From JABAQJ01 sp046327745 (GTDB taxonomy: Bacteria > Gemmatimonadota > Gemmatimonadetes > Gemmatimonadales > Gemmatimonadaceae): a DNA stretch of 64,000 nucleotides. Below are positions 25,062 through 35,500 of this stretch, one piece after another. Under the pieces are notes generated by a model. That model had not been told where the DNA came from and searched no databases. It saw only the letters and a list, made by a program, of their open reading frames with translations. The translations under genes and the position numbers were made by a program. The stretch is taken from NCBI GenBank assembly GCA_046327745.1, contig JAXLXV010000007.1:372001-436000 (forward strand), given 5' to 3'. Position 1 is the first letter of the stretch, and every line of letters starts with the position of its first letter.

Positions 25062-26729
25062 TCAGTGTCGCACACTCGGGGTGGCTATGACACGCGCGAA
25101 CCGGATGCCGCGCGCTCGGCCATCTGAGATCGTGAACCCGTCGACCTTTCGACCGCTTCGCGTGAACTCCAACATCGTATCGAACGACGTGCTGAACGCA
25201 TCCGTCCAGGCTGGTTGAAGTGTAATGGCGTCGATTCGCTTCGCACGGACCACGAGACCAGAATCTGTGACGGCTACATGGTAGGTCACGTCGAGCTCGT
25301 CGCTCACGTAACTGCCGCCGAACTCCGCGAGGGCGTTCTTGTCGGGCGCATACGTGTTTTCGCGACGCCATTCCACGCTGCGCGTCGACTTCGGAACTTG
25401 CGTGATGCCCGTCACTCGTCCATTCGCGCTTCTCAGGAGAAAGCCTTGTCCGCCGCCCCGTACAAAAGCCGATGTGTCGCTGGAGAAGAAGATGAGGCGT
25501 CCGTCACCTAACGCGACCGTGTCACCTTTTCTTGCGATTCGCAACACCAGGTGGCTCACCGTGTCCCGATATGTCCCAACCCAGCGATCGCGCACTTGGT
25601 CGCTAACCGTTCGACGCACCGTGTCCATGGTCACCTGTTCTAGCGGGGCGCTGCCTAGTAACGCATCGGCGACGCGACGCGCGAGCGCCCCCGGCCCCGA
25701 ATTGCTGGCGTTGCAAAGCACGGCGATGGCGATCCCGCGATCGGGATAGCGATCGACTTGTGCGCGGTATCCGGCATCAGCGCCGCCATGACCCACGACG
25801 CGCTGTCCGCGGTAGCGGCCTATGGAGAGGCCGAAGCCATAGTTCGTTGGCGTCCCGTCGTTGAGGACGGCGGACGTCTGAGCCTCCTGGAGCAGCTTGG
25901 CCGAACCGACCTTGGGAGCGTCCAGCTGTGACATCCACTTGAGGAGATCGCCTGCTGTGGTGAAGAGCGAGGTCGCTCCGTAGGTGTCGAACACTGGAAT
26001 GGAGATCGCCCACCCTTTGCCTTCTGGGCGCGGCTGGTATGCGGATGTCCGGTTGGGAACGATCATGGTGTGATCGTCATGGAAATGGGTGTTCGACATG
26101 CCCAGCGGTTCGAAGATTCGATGCTGCGCGAACTCCCGCAGTGATTGACCCGATACGCGCTTGGTGATCACCGCGAGCAAGGTGTACCCGGTATTGCTAT
26201 ACACCCACTCTGCACCCGGCGAGAAGTTCAGCCCCTTCTGGCGGCTTACGATGTCCAAGACGTCCTGCTCGGTAATCAGGTCATCTTCACGCCATCCGGA
26301 GTATCCAAGCAGCTGCCATTGGTCGCGCAGGCCGCTGATGTGGTGGATGAGCTGACGGATGGTGATTCGGACGCCGTAGTCCGGAATCTCCGGGACGTAC
26401 TTCCGCACGTCATCGTCCAGAGAAAGCTTGCCATCGTCCGCCAGGAGGCCGACGGCAAACGCCGCAAACTGCTTGGAGATGGACGCGACGTGAAAAATGG
26501 AGAGCGGCGTTATGGCCAAGCCATGCTGAAGATCCGACATGCCATATCCGCGCGCATAGACCTGACGACCATGATCCGAAATGCCTAACGCGCATCCTGG
26601 TGTGTCCGTATGATCCCATGAAGCAAACACTCGGTCCACCTGCATGCGAACGGAATCCGCCAATCCTTGGCCGAAGGCAGCACAAGGGAAGAGCATTGCA
26701 GAAATGGACAATCCAAAAAAGCGGCGCAT
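25062..26729 (-). CDS. Exported serine hydrolase, class C beta-lactamase/penicillin-binding fold
   Basis: A 555-residue protein with a signal peptide (MRRFFGLSISAMLFPCAAFG) and a class C beta-lactamase/D-Ala-D-Ala peptidase fold. The nucleophile motif SISK is at residues 83-86, the YSN motif in EWVYSNTGYTLLAVI, and the third motif is HGG in VVGHGGADAGY. A C-terminal beta-rich domain of about 200 residues follows. Such proteins hydrolyse peptides, esters or D-amino-acid compounds more often than beta-lactams. It follows the BlaI/M56 operon but is separated by a terminator; no BlaI-like palindrome is seen in front of it. Confidence 0.9.
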   Translation of the reverse strand: MRRFFGLSISAMLFPCAAFGQGLADSVRMQVDRVFASWDHTDTPGCALGISDHGRQVYARGYGMSDLQHGLAITPLSIFHVASISKQFAAFAVGLLADDGKLSLDDDVRKYVPEIPDYGVRITIRQLIHHISGLRDQWQLLGYSGWREDDLITEQDVLDIVSRQKGLNFSPGAEWVYSNTGYTLLAVITKRVSGQSLREFAQHRIFEPLGMSNTHFHDDHTMIVPNRTSAYQPRPEGKGWAISIPVFDTYGATSLFTTAGDLLKWMSQLDAPKVGSAKLLQEAQTSAVLNDGTPTNYGFGLSIGRYRGQRVVGHGGADAGYRAQVDRYPDRGIAIAVLCNASNSGPGALARRVADALLGSAPLEQVTMDTVRRTVSDQVRDRWVGTYRDTVSHLVLRIARKGDTVALGDGRLIFFSSDTSAFVRGGGQGFLLRSANGRVTGITQVPKSTRSVEWRRENTYAPDKNALAEFGGSYVSDELDVTYHVAVTDSGLVVRAKRIDAITLQPAWTDAFSTSFDTMLEFTRSGRKVDGFTISDGRARGIRFARVIATPSVRH

Positions 26730-26805
26730 GAGAGGCTCGGAAAATGGATCGCCTAAGTTCCGTTGCGACCGTCGGTCCCGCCAGCGCTGGCGTTCTTCCC
26801 CGGCG

Positions 26806-26843
26806 CACGAAAAGCGCGCAGGCCGATTCTCATCGGCCTGCGC
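26806..26843 (-). terminator. Rho-independent terminator after the M56-HEAT gene
   Basis: GCGCAGGCCGAT-TCTC-ATCGGCCTGCGC is a perfect 12-bp stem with a 4-base loop. On the minus strand it is followed by GCTTTTCG. It ends the BlaI-M56 transcript about 27 bases after the stop at 26871. Confidence 0.88.
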
Positions 26844-26870
26844 CCTCCACTCAAAACCTTCGGCGTGGTG

Positions 26871-29800
26871 CTACTTCTTTTCGAGCAGTCGTGACAGCTC
26901 GGCGTGTGCACGGGGGTCGTCGCTATCGCCGAGCATCTCAATGGCGCGACGACGCAGGTCGCGATTCGGGTGACTCCGGGCCACCTCGATAATCACCGGA
27001 ATCCCCTCCCCCTTGTCGAATCCGTCTAGCATGTCCAGCGCCTTCCCCGGCAACTCGCTGTCACCTGTCCCACTGACCACCGCCCGCAACAACACCACAG
27101 CGTCGGCGGGCCGGGCCGCGCTCACGTAGGCCTCGAGGGCACTGGCGCGGATTTCCCCATCACCATTCCCGCGGGCCAAGCGGTCCAACTGCTGCATCGC
27201 GGCCGCATTTCGCTCCATTCCACCGAGCTTCTCGATCGCAGCCTTGCGAACTTCCAACCGCGGATGGTCTTGCGACACCTTCGAGAGTCGCGCCACCTGT
27301 CCTTCATCCTCGAAGCTGTCGAGGGCGTCCAGCGCGGCCTTCTGCAACTCGACATCACCGTCACGCCAGACGACTTTGTCCACCGCCTCAATGGCGGCCC
27401 GATGATCTTTGGTGCCAGCCATGGCCTCGACCGCCGACTTTCGGACGCGCAAGGAAGGATTGGTGCTGGCGACACGCTCCAGAGTGGCGAGCACGCGACC
27501 ATCTTCCAGGTCCGCCAGCTGCTCGATGGCCGCCTGCTGGTCTTTTTCGCTCGCCGGGCTCGTGAGAAGTCCGCTCAACAGCTCAAACGCCGCCGACTTG
27601 TCGTCCTGATCAGCGAGCACCTCAATCGCCTTGCGTCGCAATTCGGGATCGCTGTGGTTGCGGGCAATGTCTTTGAGCACTGCCGCCGATGCCGACGTCT
27701 TCAGCTCGGCAATGGCATCGACGGCATTCTTCCGGACCTCGGCTGAAGGGTCCTTCTCCACCACGGACTTCAGGATCGGCAGGACCGTGTCGGGCTCCTC
27801 TAGCTCGCCGAGCGCTTCGAGGGCCTTGCTGCGCATCTCCTCGCGGGAGTGCTCACGGGCCAGTCTCGTCAGCTCTGACACTGCGTTGTCACGATGCCGA
27901 TTAGCGATCGTCTCGATCGCCTGTTCGGCCACTTCGCGATCCGGATCGTTCCACGCCAAACGCACGAGTGCTTCGAAGGCACGAGGCTCTGACCGCTCGC
28001 CCAGCGCCTCCACCGCGGCTCGTCGAACCTCACGGTCATCGACCGTTCGGGTGAGCGAGATCAGGGTATCGAGGGCCGGTGCGAGAGAAATCTCACCAAG
28101 CGACTCGGCGGCTTCGCGTCGAACATCGCGCGAGGGATCTTTGCGGGCGACTTCGGCGGCAAGGGAAACAGCTCCCGGTATGGACAACTCACCCAGATGA
28201 TCGGCCACCGCGCTTCGCGTGCTATGGGACTCCGTAGTCTGCAACCAGCGACGGAACGTCTTCAGGACGGGTTCATCATTGATGTGCATCCCGACGACGG
28301 CAACCAAGTCGCCGCGATCGTCCTGGTCGCGCGTTTCTTCGAAGAGGCGCTGGGCAATCGCGATGCTCTCTTCATCTCCGGCGCGCCCGGCCCAGTAGAG
28401 CGTGCGGCCGGAGAAGTACGCTGGAAAGGCAAAGGCCGACGCGTGGATGCGATCCAGCTCCCACGAACCGCTCTTGTGCGTGAATCCGTACAGCACGACC
28501 TGATCATCAGGCGCGTACTGGTTCCCGACGAGGCTATCCAGTCGCTGGCCTAGAAAGGTCAGTCCTTGCGGCGCTCCCTTGAAGTGAATGGAGCCCATCA
28601 TCGTATTGCCTCGTGAATAGACGGGGACCCTGCGGTCCACATACGTCCATCCGCGTGACGCGTCCCCGTTGATCACAAAGCCGATCCAGAAACCTGTGCC
28701 GCCTCGCGCTTTTCCCGCGCGCTCTGCTCGTGACCACCGTTCGGCGAGCGACAAGCTTCCCTCGTCCACGCGAATCACGGTGTCGGGGCGTGCATTTCGG
28801 CCAGCGTACTGCACGGTATCACCCGTCGCCGTCCAATGCTCTGCGTTGTCGATGTAGGAGTCGTTGGTCATGGACAGGCGATGCAGCGTGGGCCCGCCAG
28901 CGATGCCGACCAGAGCGGCCGCGCCTAACGGGAGCGCCGCCCAGCGAACTCGGGAGTCACCACGATTGGCAGGCGAAGTCAGCAGACGGCGGACGCGCTT
29001 CAACAGGTTGCCCCCAGTCGCGGCCAAGGCCAGCTGAGGTTCTGCCTGACGAAGTTCCTCCAGCCGCAACAGGGCCTCGGCGTACACCCGTCGGTCATCG
29101 CACAAGGCGACCGCAATGTCATCGCAGCAGTGTTCGCGCTCCTCGCGCACTTGGTTCGAAACCCACCAGACGCCGGGATGATAGAAAAGAAGTGTCTCCA
29201 CCACGGTCTGGAGCAGATTCACCAAGTAGTCCTGTCGGCGGATGTGAGCGAGTTCGTGCGCGAACAAGAGTTCCAGGTCGCGCGGCGTAAGGCCGCACTC
29301 GAGCGCGAGAGGCATCAACAAGACGGGTCGCAACCACCCGATCACCGTGGGTACCTGAACGACCGCCGACTCCAGCAGCTGCACAGGGCGCGTCACGCCG
29401 AGTCGTCGAGCGAGTTCCTGGAGTCGCGCCGTTGCTTCAGCGGAAGCTGCGTGCACGTGGCTGCGCGTGAGCTGACGGACGCGCAGCCAACCGCCACCGA
29501 ATCGTAGCGAAAGGAGCAGCACTCCAAGGAGCCAGGCAATGACTAAGGCCGGCGCCGCGCGGTCGCCGAGAGTTTGCATGCGCTGCGAAAGACCGCTCGT
29601 GACCAAGCGATCCTCCGCCCCAAGGGGCGAAAGAGTCGAGGCGTTCCGATCGACCGATCGATTCGATACGGTGCGCTCCGCTCCGCGCGCGGTGCCTCCG
29701 GATGCCGTGCGGAAGTCATTTGGCGTCCCGGCGTTCTCGATCGCGTTTCCAGCAGGGGCGCGGCCCGACAACTGGACTGCGGTAACCACGGGAAGGGCGA

Positions 29801-29954
29801 CCATGAGGAACATGGCGGCCACGGATGCTTGATATCGAAGGCCTGCGGATCGCCGGCGTGTCGCCGCCAGCACCAACGCCAGACCGACGGCAATCAACGT
29901 ACCCTGCCAGACGAAATGCAACAGCGTCCAAGCGAGAATCGACGTGAGGCTCAT
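26871..29954 (-). CDS. M56 (BlaR1/MecR1-type) metallopeptidase fused to HEAT repeats
   Basis: A 1027-residue membrane protein. The N-terminal M56 domain has spans at about residues 5-30, 45-62 and 133-151, then the zinc site HELAH at 233-237 and the third-ligand region REEREHCCDD at about 270-279. A further span lies near 340-360. After an extracytoplasmic module (about 370-580), where BlaR1 would carry a beta-lactam sensor, come about a dozen HEAT-like repeats of roughly 30 residues to the C-terminus (for example LKDIARNHSDPELRRKAIEV). The partner BlaI gene lies upstream and overlaps by 4 bases. In BlaR1 the protease relays a signal that removes BlaI; the signal sensed here is unknown. Confidence 0.92.
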   Translation of the reverse strand: MSLTSILAWTLLHFVWQGTLIAVGLALVLAATRRRSAGLRYQASVAAMFLMVALPVVTAVQLSGRAPAGNAIENAGTPNDFRTASGGTARGAERTVSNRSVDRNASTLSPLGAEDRLVTSGLSQRMQTLGDRAAPALVIAWLLGVLLLSLRFGGGWLRVRQLTRSHVHAASAEATARLQELARRLGVTRPVQLLESAVVQVPTVIGWLRPVLLMPLALECGLTPRDLELLFAHELAHIRRQDYLVNLLQTVVETLLFYHPGVWWVSNQVREEREHCCDDIAVALCDDRRVYAEALLRLEELRQAEPQLALAATGGNLLKRVRRLLTSPANRGDSRVRWAALPLGAAALVGIAGGPTLHRLSMTNDSYIDNAEHWTATGDTVQYAGRNARPDTVIRVDEGSLSLAERWSRAERAGKARGGTGFWIGFVINGDASRGWTYVDRRVPVYSRGNTMMGSIHFKGAPQGLTFLGQRLDSLVGNQYAPDDQVVLYGFTHKSGSWELDRIHASAFAFPAYFSGRTLYWAGRAGDEESIAIAQRLFEETRDQDDRGDLVAVVGMHINDEPVLKTFRRWLQTTESHSTRSAVADHLGELSIPGAVSLAAEVARKDPSRDVRREAAESLGEISLAPALDTLISLTRTVDDREVRRAAVEALGERSEPRAFEALVRLAWNDPDREVAEQAIETIANRHRDNAVSELTRLAREHSREEMRSKALEALGELEEPDTVLPILKSVVEKDPSAEVRKNAVDAIAELKTSASAAVLKDIARNHSDPELRRKAIEVLADQDDKSAAFELLSGLLTSPASEKDQQAAIEQLADLEDGRVLATLERVASTNPSLRVRKSAVEAMAGTKDHRAAIEAVDKVVWRDGDVELQKAALDALDSFEDEGQVARLSKVSQDHPRLEVRKAAIEKLGGMERNAAAMQQLDRLARGNGDGEIRASALEAYVSAARPADAVVLLRAVVSGTGDSELPGKALDMLDGFDKGEGIPVIIEVARSHPNRDLRRRAIEMLGDSDDPRAHAELSRLLEKK

Positions 29955-30343
29955 ACGTCACCCTTGGCTTTCATGTTGTCGAGAAGGCGGCGAATTTCAG
30001 CGAGGTCTTTGGCAGAGGCAGGACGCGATTCCAGCGCGTGCATCACAAGCCCCACCGCGGACCCTTCGAAGGCGCGATCGACCAGATCAGTCACCAGCCG
30101 GCGTTTCGCCTCGCGCTCCGGGAGCGCCGCGCGATACACGTGGGATCGCAATGTCTCGTCCCGTTTGACGAGTCCCTTGTCGGCCATGATCTGCAGCAGC
30201 TTGAGGACCGTCGTGTAGCCCACGCCCCCCTCCTGCAATCGTTCATGGACCTCGCGTACCGTACGCGGGCCGTCGTGCCAGAGCACGCGCAGGATGCGCA
30301 GCTCGGCGTTCGTTGGTTGTGGTATGGCTGGGGCTTTCGGCAA
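29951..30343 (-). CDS. BlaI/MecI-family repressor
   Basis: From TTG 30343 about 130 residues give a BlaI/MecI winged helix: AELRILRVLWHDGPRTVREV, GVGYTTVLKLLQIMADKGLV and KRDETLRSHVYRAALPE, then a C-terminal dimerisation helix pair. The TTG is preceded by GGAG at a 6-base distance. The longer frame from 30430 would translate through the operator and promoter and is rejected. It represses its own operon with the M56 protein until the protease side signals cleavage (family knowledge). Two matching palindromes lie 40-80 bases upstream. Confidence 0.9.
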   Translation of the reverse strand: MPKAPAIPQPTNAELRILRVLWHDGPRTVREVHERLQEGGVGYTTVLKLLQIMADKGLVKRDETLRSHVYRAALPEREAKRRLVTDLVDRAFEGSAVGLVMHALESRPASAKDLAEIRRLLDNMKAKGDV

Positions 30344-30377
30344 CGTCGGCTCCGGTGGAGGCACAGGTCCTACGACG

Positions 30378-30421
30378 AACCTATACGAAGAGTTTCGTAT
30401 GTCAATACGAAGGTCTTCGTA
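30378..30421 (-). promoter_or_regulatory. BlaI operator pair built around the promoter
   Basis: Two 16-bp palindromes, TACGAAGAGTTTCGTA (30384-30399) and TACGAAGGTCTTCGTA (30406-30421), are 22 bp apart centre to centre. On the minus strand the six bases between them read TTGACA, a consensus -35. The downstream palindrome exactly fills the 16-bp spacer to TAGGTT (30378-30383), a -10-like box. A bound repressor would cover the promoter. The arms resemble BlaI/MecI dyads (TACxA with TxGTA). Confidence 0.85.
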
Positions 30422-30527
30422 GAGTCTCACGGGAGGGTCCGGAGCTGCCCGCGTTGTGCCTGAGGGCGTTATGTCGCCTCAAGGTAGGGTGCCGTAGGCT
30501 CTGGGGTTAACCCTCCGACAGCTCCCT

Positions 30528-31709
30528 GTGCTCTCTTCCTCACTCCTCGACCGAAACCCATTCCACGGGCCGACGAGCGCCGTTCCCTCATCCGGTGAGT
30601 CGTTACGTGTGGCGCTCGTCACAGAGTACTACTATCCGCACATCGGCGGCGTCTCAGAGCACGTCCACCATTTCGCCGCGGAGTTGCGCCGGCGTGGTCA
30701 CGCGGTCGACATCATTACGGGTCGCATTGGACATGCCGCCCCAACGACGGGCGTCATTCGACTTGGGACCAGCGTGCCCGTCTACTCGAACGGGTCGCAC
30801 TCGCGAATCACCGTCGGCCGGTCGCTGCGCCGCGCCATGCGAGAGACCCTGCGCGAGGGGGCGTACGACATCGTGCATGTGCATGCGCCATTCACCCCCG
30901 TGCTTCCCTTGCTGGCCATCACTGAGGCGGACTGCCCCGTGGTCGGGACCGTCCACACGTGGTTCCCTCGGTCGGCGCTCTACTCGATCTTCTCCCGGCA
31001 GTTGCAACAGGTCGCCCGCCAGTTAAGCGTGCTCATCGCCGTATCGCCGACAGCCATCCACGCGTACGAACGGTATATGGATGCCGATTGGCACGTCGTA
31101 CCGAACGGCATCGACCTCCATGCCTTTCGGCCTGACTTGCCAGCCCCGGAAGGCCTTGGCGACGACCCGTACGTGCTCTTTGTCGGGCGCTTCGACCCAC
31201 GGAATGCTCTCGACACCATGCTCCAGGCGTTCGAGCGTGTGCAGCGGCGCGTGCCAAGGGCCAAGCTCGTGGTTGTGGGTGACGGGCCGTTGCGCGCCTA
31301 CTATCGTCATCTCGCCCGTGGCCATCGGAATGTCATCCTCACCGGCACACTGCTAGATGAACGCCCCAACTACTACGCGAACGCTGCTGTTTACGCCTGT
31401 CCCACCACTCGCGCGTCGTTCGGCATGACGCTGCTTGAATCGATGGCGTGCGCGACGCCGATCGTCTGTTCGGACATCGTTGGGTTTCGGGACGTCGTGA
31501 CGGCTGGGCAGCAGGCGCTGATGGTGCCGACGCGAAGTGCAACGTCGCTCGCCGCTTCGATTGAGCGCCTGCTGCAGGACGACGGGCTGTCACAGCGCAT
31601 GGGTCGACTGGGGTGGCAAACGGCCCAGCAATACGGCTGGCCGGCTGTAACCGACCGCGTGTTGGCGCTGTATGACGTCGCGCGAGGCGTCCGGCGAGTC
31701 GCCGCCTGA
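30528..31709 (+). CDS. Glycosyltransferase, GT4 family (PimA-like)
   Basis: A 393-residue GT-B glycosyltransferase. Donor-site motifs are LFVGRFDPRNALDTMLQAFE and the E-x7-E motif region SFGMTLLESMACATPIVCSD; the acceptor domain starts VALVTEYYYPHIGGVSEHVH. The layout resembles phosphatidylinositol mannosyltransferases and related lipid or polysaccharide mannosyltransferases. It uses a nucleotide sugar to extend a glycolipid or polysaccharide at the membrane's inner face. The start is uncertain: GTG 30528 adds about 26 residues before the conserved part and GTG 30607 is possible. The next gene, a deacetylase, begins in its stop codon (TGATG). Confidence 0.9.
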   Translation: MLSSSLLDRNPFHGPTSAVPSSGESLRVALVTEYYYPHIGGVSEHVHHFAAELRRRGHAVDIITGRIGHAAPTTGVIRLGTSVPVYSNGSHSRITVGRSLRRAMRETLREGAYDIVHVHAPFTPVLPLLAITEADCPVVGTVHTWFPRSALYSIFSRQLQQVARQLSVLIAVSPTAIHAYERYMDADWHVVPNGIDLHAFRPDLPAPEGLGDDPYVLFVGRFDPRNALDTMLQAFERVQRRVPRAKLVVVGDGPLRAYYRHLARGHRNVILTGTLLDERPNYYANAAVYACPTTRASFGMTLLESMACATPIVCSDIVGFRDVVTAGQQALMVPTRSATSLAASIERLLQDDGLSQRMGRLGWQTAQQYGWPAVTDRVLALYDVARGVRRVAA

Positions 31710-32389
31710 TGTTCAACCTGACGATCCCCATCGTGGCCGCGGGCACCTATGCCTGGGCAACGTACCATCGCAACAGCCCGCTGTTCGGCGCCGTGCGGGG
31801 GCGCTTGCGCAGCACTGAACGCGTCGTCGCGCTGACCTTCGATGACGGTCCCAACCCGGACGCTACTGACCTAGTCCTGCGCGCGCTCGCTGACGCACGC
31901 ATTCCCGCGACGTTCTTCCTGCTGGGTCGTCACGTCGAGCGCTGGCCTGAAGTGGCACGCGCGGTGGTGGACGGCGGACACACGATCGGGAACCACGGAC
32001 ACACGCATCGCAAACTGTCTTGGGCCGGTCCGGCACTGGTGCACGCCGAGCTGTCCGGTGGTACGGCGGCGATTGCCCGCGCTACGGGTGCAACGCCCAC
32101 GCTGTTCCGCGCTCCACATGGGTTCCGCAGCCCGTTCGTTGCCCGCGAGGCCGCCCGGCTAGGGCAGACCCTTGTCGGCTGGTCGTTAGGCGTGTGGGAC
32201 TCCGATACGCCGGGAGAGCGAGAGATTGCGCGGCGCGTGGTGGCTGGCGTGCGCCCTGGGTCGATCGCATTGCTTCATGACGGTGATGGGTACGACCCAA
32301 CCGGCAATCGGCTGCAGACAGCCCGGGCCCTGCCTGAGATCATCGACCGCCTGGGGAGCAACGGATACCAGTTCGTGGCCGTGTCGTAA
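31709..32389 (+). CDS. Polysaccharide deacetylase (NodB-homology domain)
   Basis: A 226-residue protein with an N-terminal membrane anchor or signal (MFNLTIPIVAAGTYAWATY) and a NodB domain. Motif 1 is VALTFDDGPNPDAT with the catalytic and metal Asp pair, motif 2 is HTIGNHGHTHRKLS with the metal His, motif 3 is FRAPHGFRSP, and motif 5 is SIALLHDGDGYD. It removes N- or O-acetyl groups from a glycan at or outside the membrane. Translation is coupled to the glycosyltransferase (overlap of one base), so the pair likely makes or trims one envelope glycoconjugate. Confidence 0.93.
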   Translation: MFNLTIPIVAAGTYAWATYHRNSPLFGAVRGRLRSTERVVALTFDDGPNPDATDLVLRALADARIPATFFLLGRHVERWPEVARAVVDGGHTIGNHGHTHRKLSWAGPALVHAELSGGTAAIARATGATPTLFRAPHGFRSPFVAREAARLGQTLVGWSLGVWDSDTPGEREIARRVVAGVRPGSIALLHDGDGYDPTGNRLQTARALPEIIDRLGSNGYQFVAVS

Positions 32390-32569
32390 GCTGCGGCGGC
32401 TTCCGGGCTGCGCGCGACAATAAGCTGACTCGCTCTCCCGCCCTTCCCCAGCTGCGGGATTCGCGCAAGAATAGCTGACGGTCTGGGTGGCGGGCGGTCC
32501 GGTGCGAGGCCCATGTGACGCGCGCGTGACGCCCGCCGCCTAGCATACCCCGCTCGGCAATCGCGACGA

Positions 32570-35500
32570 ATGGCACCCCCCACCATCCCGCAGCCCGCAG
32601 GCGTCCCAGCACTCCAGTGCAGCATACTGGGGCAGGCATCGGTCAGCATCGGAGACACTCGGCTGGCCGCCGAGGGAGAGTTGGCGTTTGGGTTGTCGCT
32701 GTACTGTGGGCTGAACGCCGGCGTCCAGCTCGCGCGCGACGCCGTGGCGCAGCTGCTCTGGCCCACTCACGACGCGGAGGCCGCACGCCATTGCCTGCGG
32801 CAGCTGGTGTATCGGTTGCGCGCGCTGGGAGTGCCGCTCATCGCGAACGGCGAGACCTTGGAGATCGCCGCCGAACATGTCGTGCTGGACGTCGGCGCCC
32901 TGTTTACGCCAGAGCCCTCGCGCGAACGCTATCTCAAGGTCGAGCGGTTTGACGTACTGGCGGACTATGCGCCGACGTTTTCGCAACCCTTTTCGCGCTG
33001 GGTGGAGGAGATGCGCGAGCAGCTCGGGATCCGGTTGCGAGATGGACTCATGGCCTGCATTGCAGATGCGCGCTCGCGCGGTCGGTACCGAGAGGTATCG
33101 CAGCTGGCGACGCACTGCCTGAGCCTTGATCCACTGAATGAGGAGGCGACGCTTGGACTCGCCGAGGCCACGGCGCTGGCCGGGAACAAGGTTCGGGCGC
33201 TGCAGATGTTGGACGCGTATCGTGTGGATCTTGGTGCATCGCCCACGTTGAGCCTGCAGACGGATCTATTACGACGTCGGATTGCCGAGCGCTTGAACGT
33301 TTACGGCGCACAGCCTGACGACGTGCCGATGGTTGGCCGGGACGATGCCGTTGAGCATCTCCTGCGCGGCCTTCACGCCATCTCCAGCGGTAAGGCACAG
33401 CAGCTGTTGATCGTTGGTGAGGCGGGTGTTGGAAAGACACGGCTGTTGGCCGAGTTCCAGAAGATCATTGCCGTGCATGGCGTGCGCACCGTGGCGTTGC
33501 GTTGTCACCCGGGCTGGGATGAGCAGCCACTGACGGCGATCACCGAACTGGCGCGCCTGATGTTGCAACTGCCGGGAGCCCTGGGGTGCTCGCCGGACGC
33601 CTTGGTAGCCCTCCGTGAGCTCACCGGACAGGTGCCCCGGCGCTCCGATGCGGCGCTGTACGCGGCAGACGCGGACGCCATGTTGGCCAATCTTCGGTGG
33701 TCCGTCTTTGACCTTTTTGAAGCCGTGATGCAGGAGCGGCGGCTCGTGCTGTTGGTGGACAACGTGCAGTGGCTCGATGCCTTGTCCGAGTCGTTCCTCT
33801 CGTATGTGCTTGCCCAGTGTGCGATGGCGCCGTTGTACACCATCATGACCGTCCGGGATGAGGATGACCGGACCGCGGAAGCTCGTCAACGACCGCTCTT
33901 TGCCACTGAGCAGCGATTGTTGTTGCAGCCGTTAGATGATGTGAGCGCGAGGACGCTGGTGCACGAAGTATTGGAGGCGACCGACCGGTCGCTGCCGGAA
34001 TCGGCCATTGACGATTGCGTGCGCCGCTGCGGGGGGAATCCGTATTTTCTGAGTGAGCTCGCACGCTTCTTCTTGGTCGCCGGCCCTGAGGCGTCGGCAC
34101 CGGTAACGTTGCGCACGTTTATCGAATTTCGGCTGACCAAGGTGTCTCAAGCGGCTCGGCGGGCGTTGCAGGTGGTAGCGATCCTCGGGGCGTTCTCCAC
34201 GATTGGCCGGGTTCGTCGGGTGTTGCAAGTGAGCGGCTATTCGGTCTTGAATGCGCTAGAGGAACTGCAGCTGACGGGCTTGGTGCAACTGGAGAATGAG
34301 CGGTGCGAATGTCGTCATGACGTGGTGCGGGAGATCGCAGAAGGTGGTATGTCGGGGGTCGCGCGTCGCGTGTTGCACCTACGGGCGGCGCGCACGTTGC
34401 GGAAGGAGGCGGGGGCGGCGAAGGAGCCAGCATTGCTGCTTGAGTGCGGTCGCCATTTGTTGAGGTCTGGCGATACTGCACGCGCACCGCGAGGAGCGCT
34501 CATTCTTGCCAACAGGCTGCTCGAACTGGGGGCTCCCGATGGTGCCGAGGAGTTGATACGGATCGCGGTAGGTCAAACAGCTGATCGGCGGCTCAAGATG
34601 AACGGCGCGCGACTCCTCGCGCGCTCGTTGCGATTGCAGAGCAAGTGGCTGGAGCTGATCAGCGAGCGATTCCCCTCAATCGAGTCAGTGAGTTCGAGCG
34701 ACGAGGTCGAAATCTTGACCGAAGTGACGGTGCATCAACTCGAAGCGCGCATGCAGCTGGAACAGGTCGATCACGCCGCGTTAGACCGGCTTGCGATGAT
34801 CGCCGAATCAGCCGAGGCATCTTGGGCGCTGCGAATGATGGCAGCACGGGTAGCAATAATCGCCGCTGATGGAACCTGGGATCGACAGCTCGCCCAACGC
34901 GTAGCTTCCACGCTCGAAAATGTGCCACCTTTGGACGGCACAGCCGCCGTCCTCTGCAATGTGTCAAATGTGGTTCTCAAAACCATGTTGAGCGAGCACG
35001 AATCGGCGACCCAATACGCGGAGTCCTTGTTGTCTCTTGGAAGCACTCACCCGTCCGCGCTTCTCAGGGACCATTGCGTTCGCACTGCCGCAAATTGCTT
35101 TTTCCGACTTGGTTATCTCTCACGTGCGCGGACCCTATATCTCGAATCGCTGCGGAGAGCTGACCTCCTCGGTCGATCAAATCACGCATTCTTTGATGCG
35201 GTCTTGCTAGCACTTATTTCGCTGCAAGACGGCGACGTGGAGGACGCCTCCGCACGATTGGTGGAAGCAAGGGGCTTTGCTAACCGCGCGCGGCTGCCGA
35301 GAAACGTGTTGGCAATGGTGGAGATCTTCCGTATTGAGATTTGCGCGGAGTCAGGAGCAATGCCAAGACTGTCTGCGACGCAGCTGCGACAGATGGACCT
35401 GGGATCTATCGTCGACGTTCGGGCGAGGCTGTCGCTACTCGGGACCAGAGTGTTGCAGAAGAGCGTTAAGCGGCGGGCGCCCGCCGCAGATTCCACGCTG

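Noticed and set aside
30344..30430. Longer BlaI protein starting at 30430
   Set aside because: It would translate through the promoter and both operator palindromes; the TTG at 30343 has a proper Shine-Dalgarno site.
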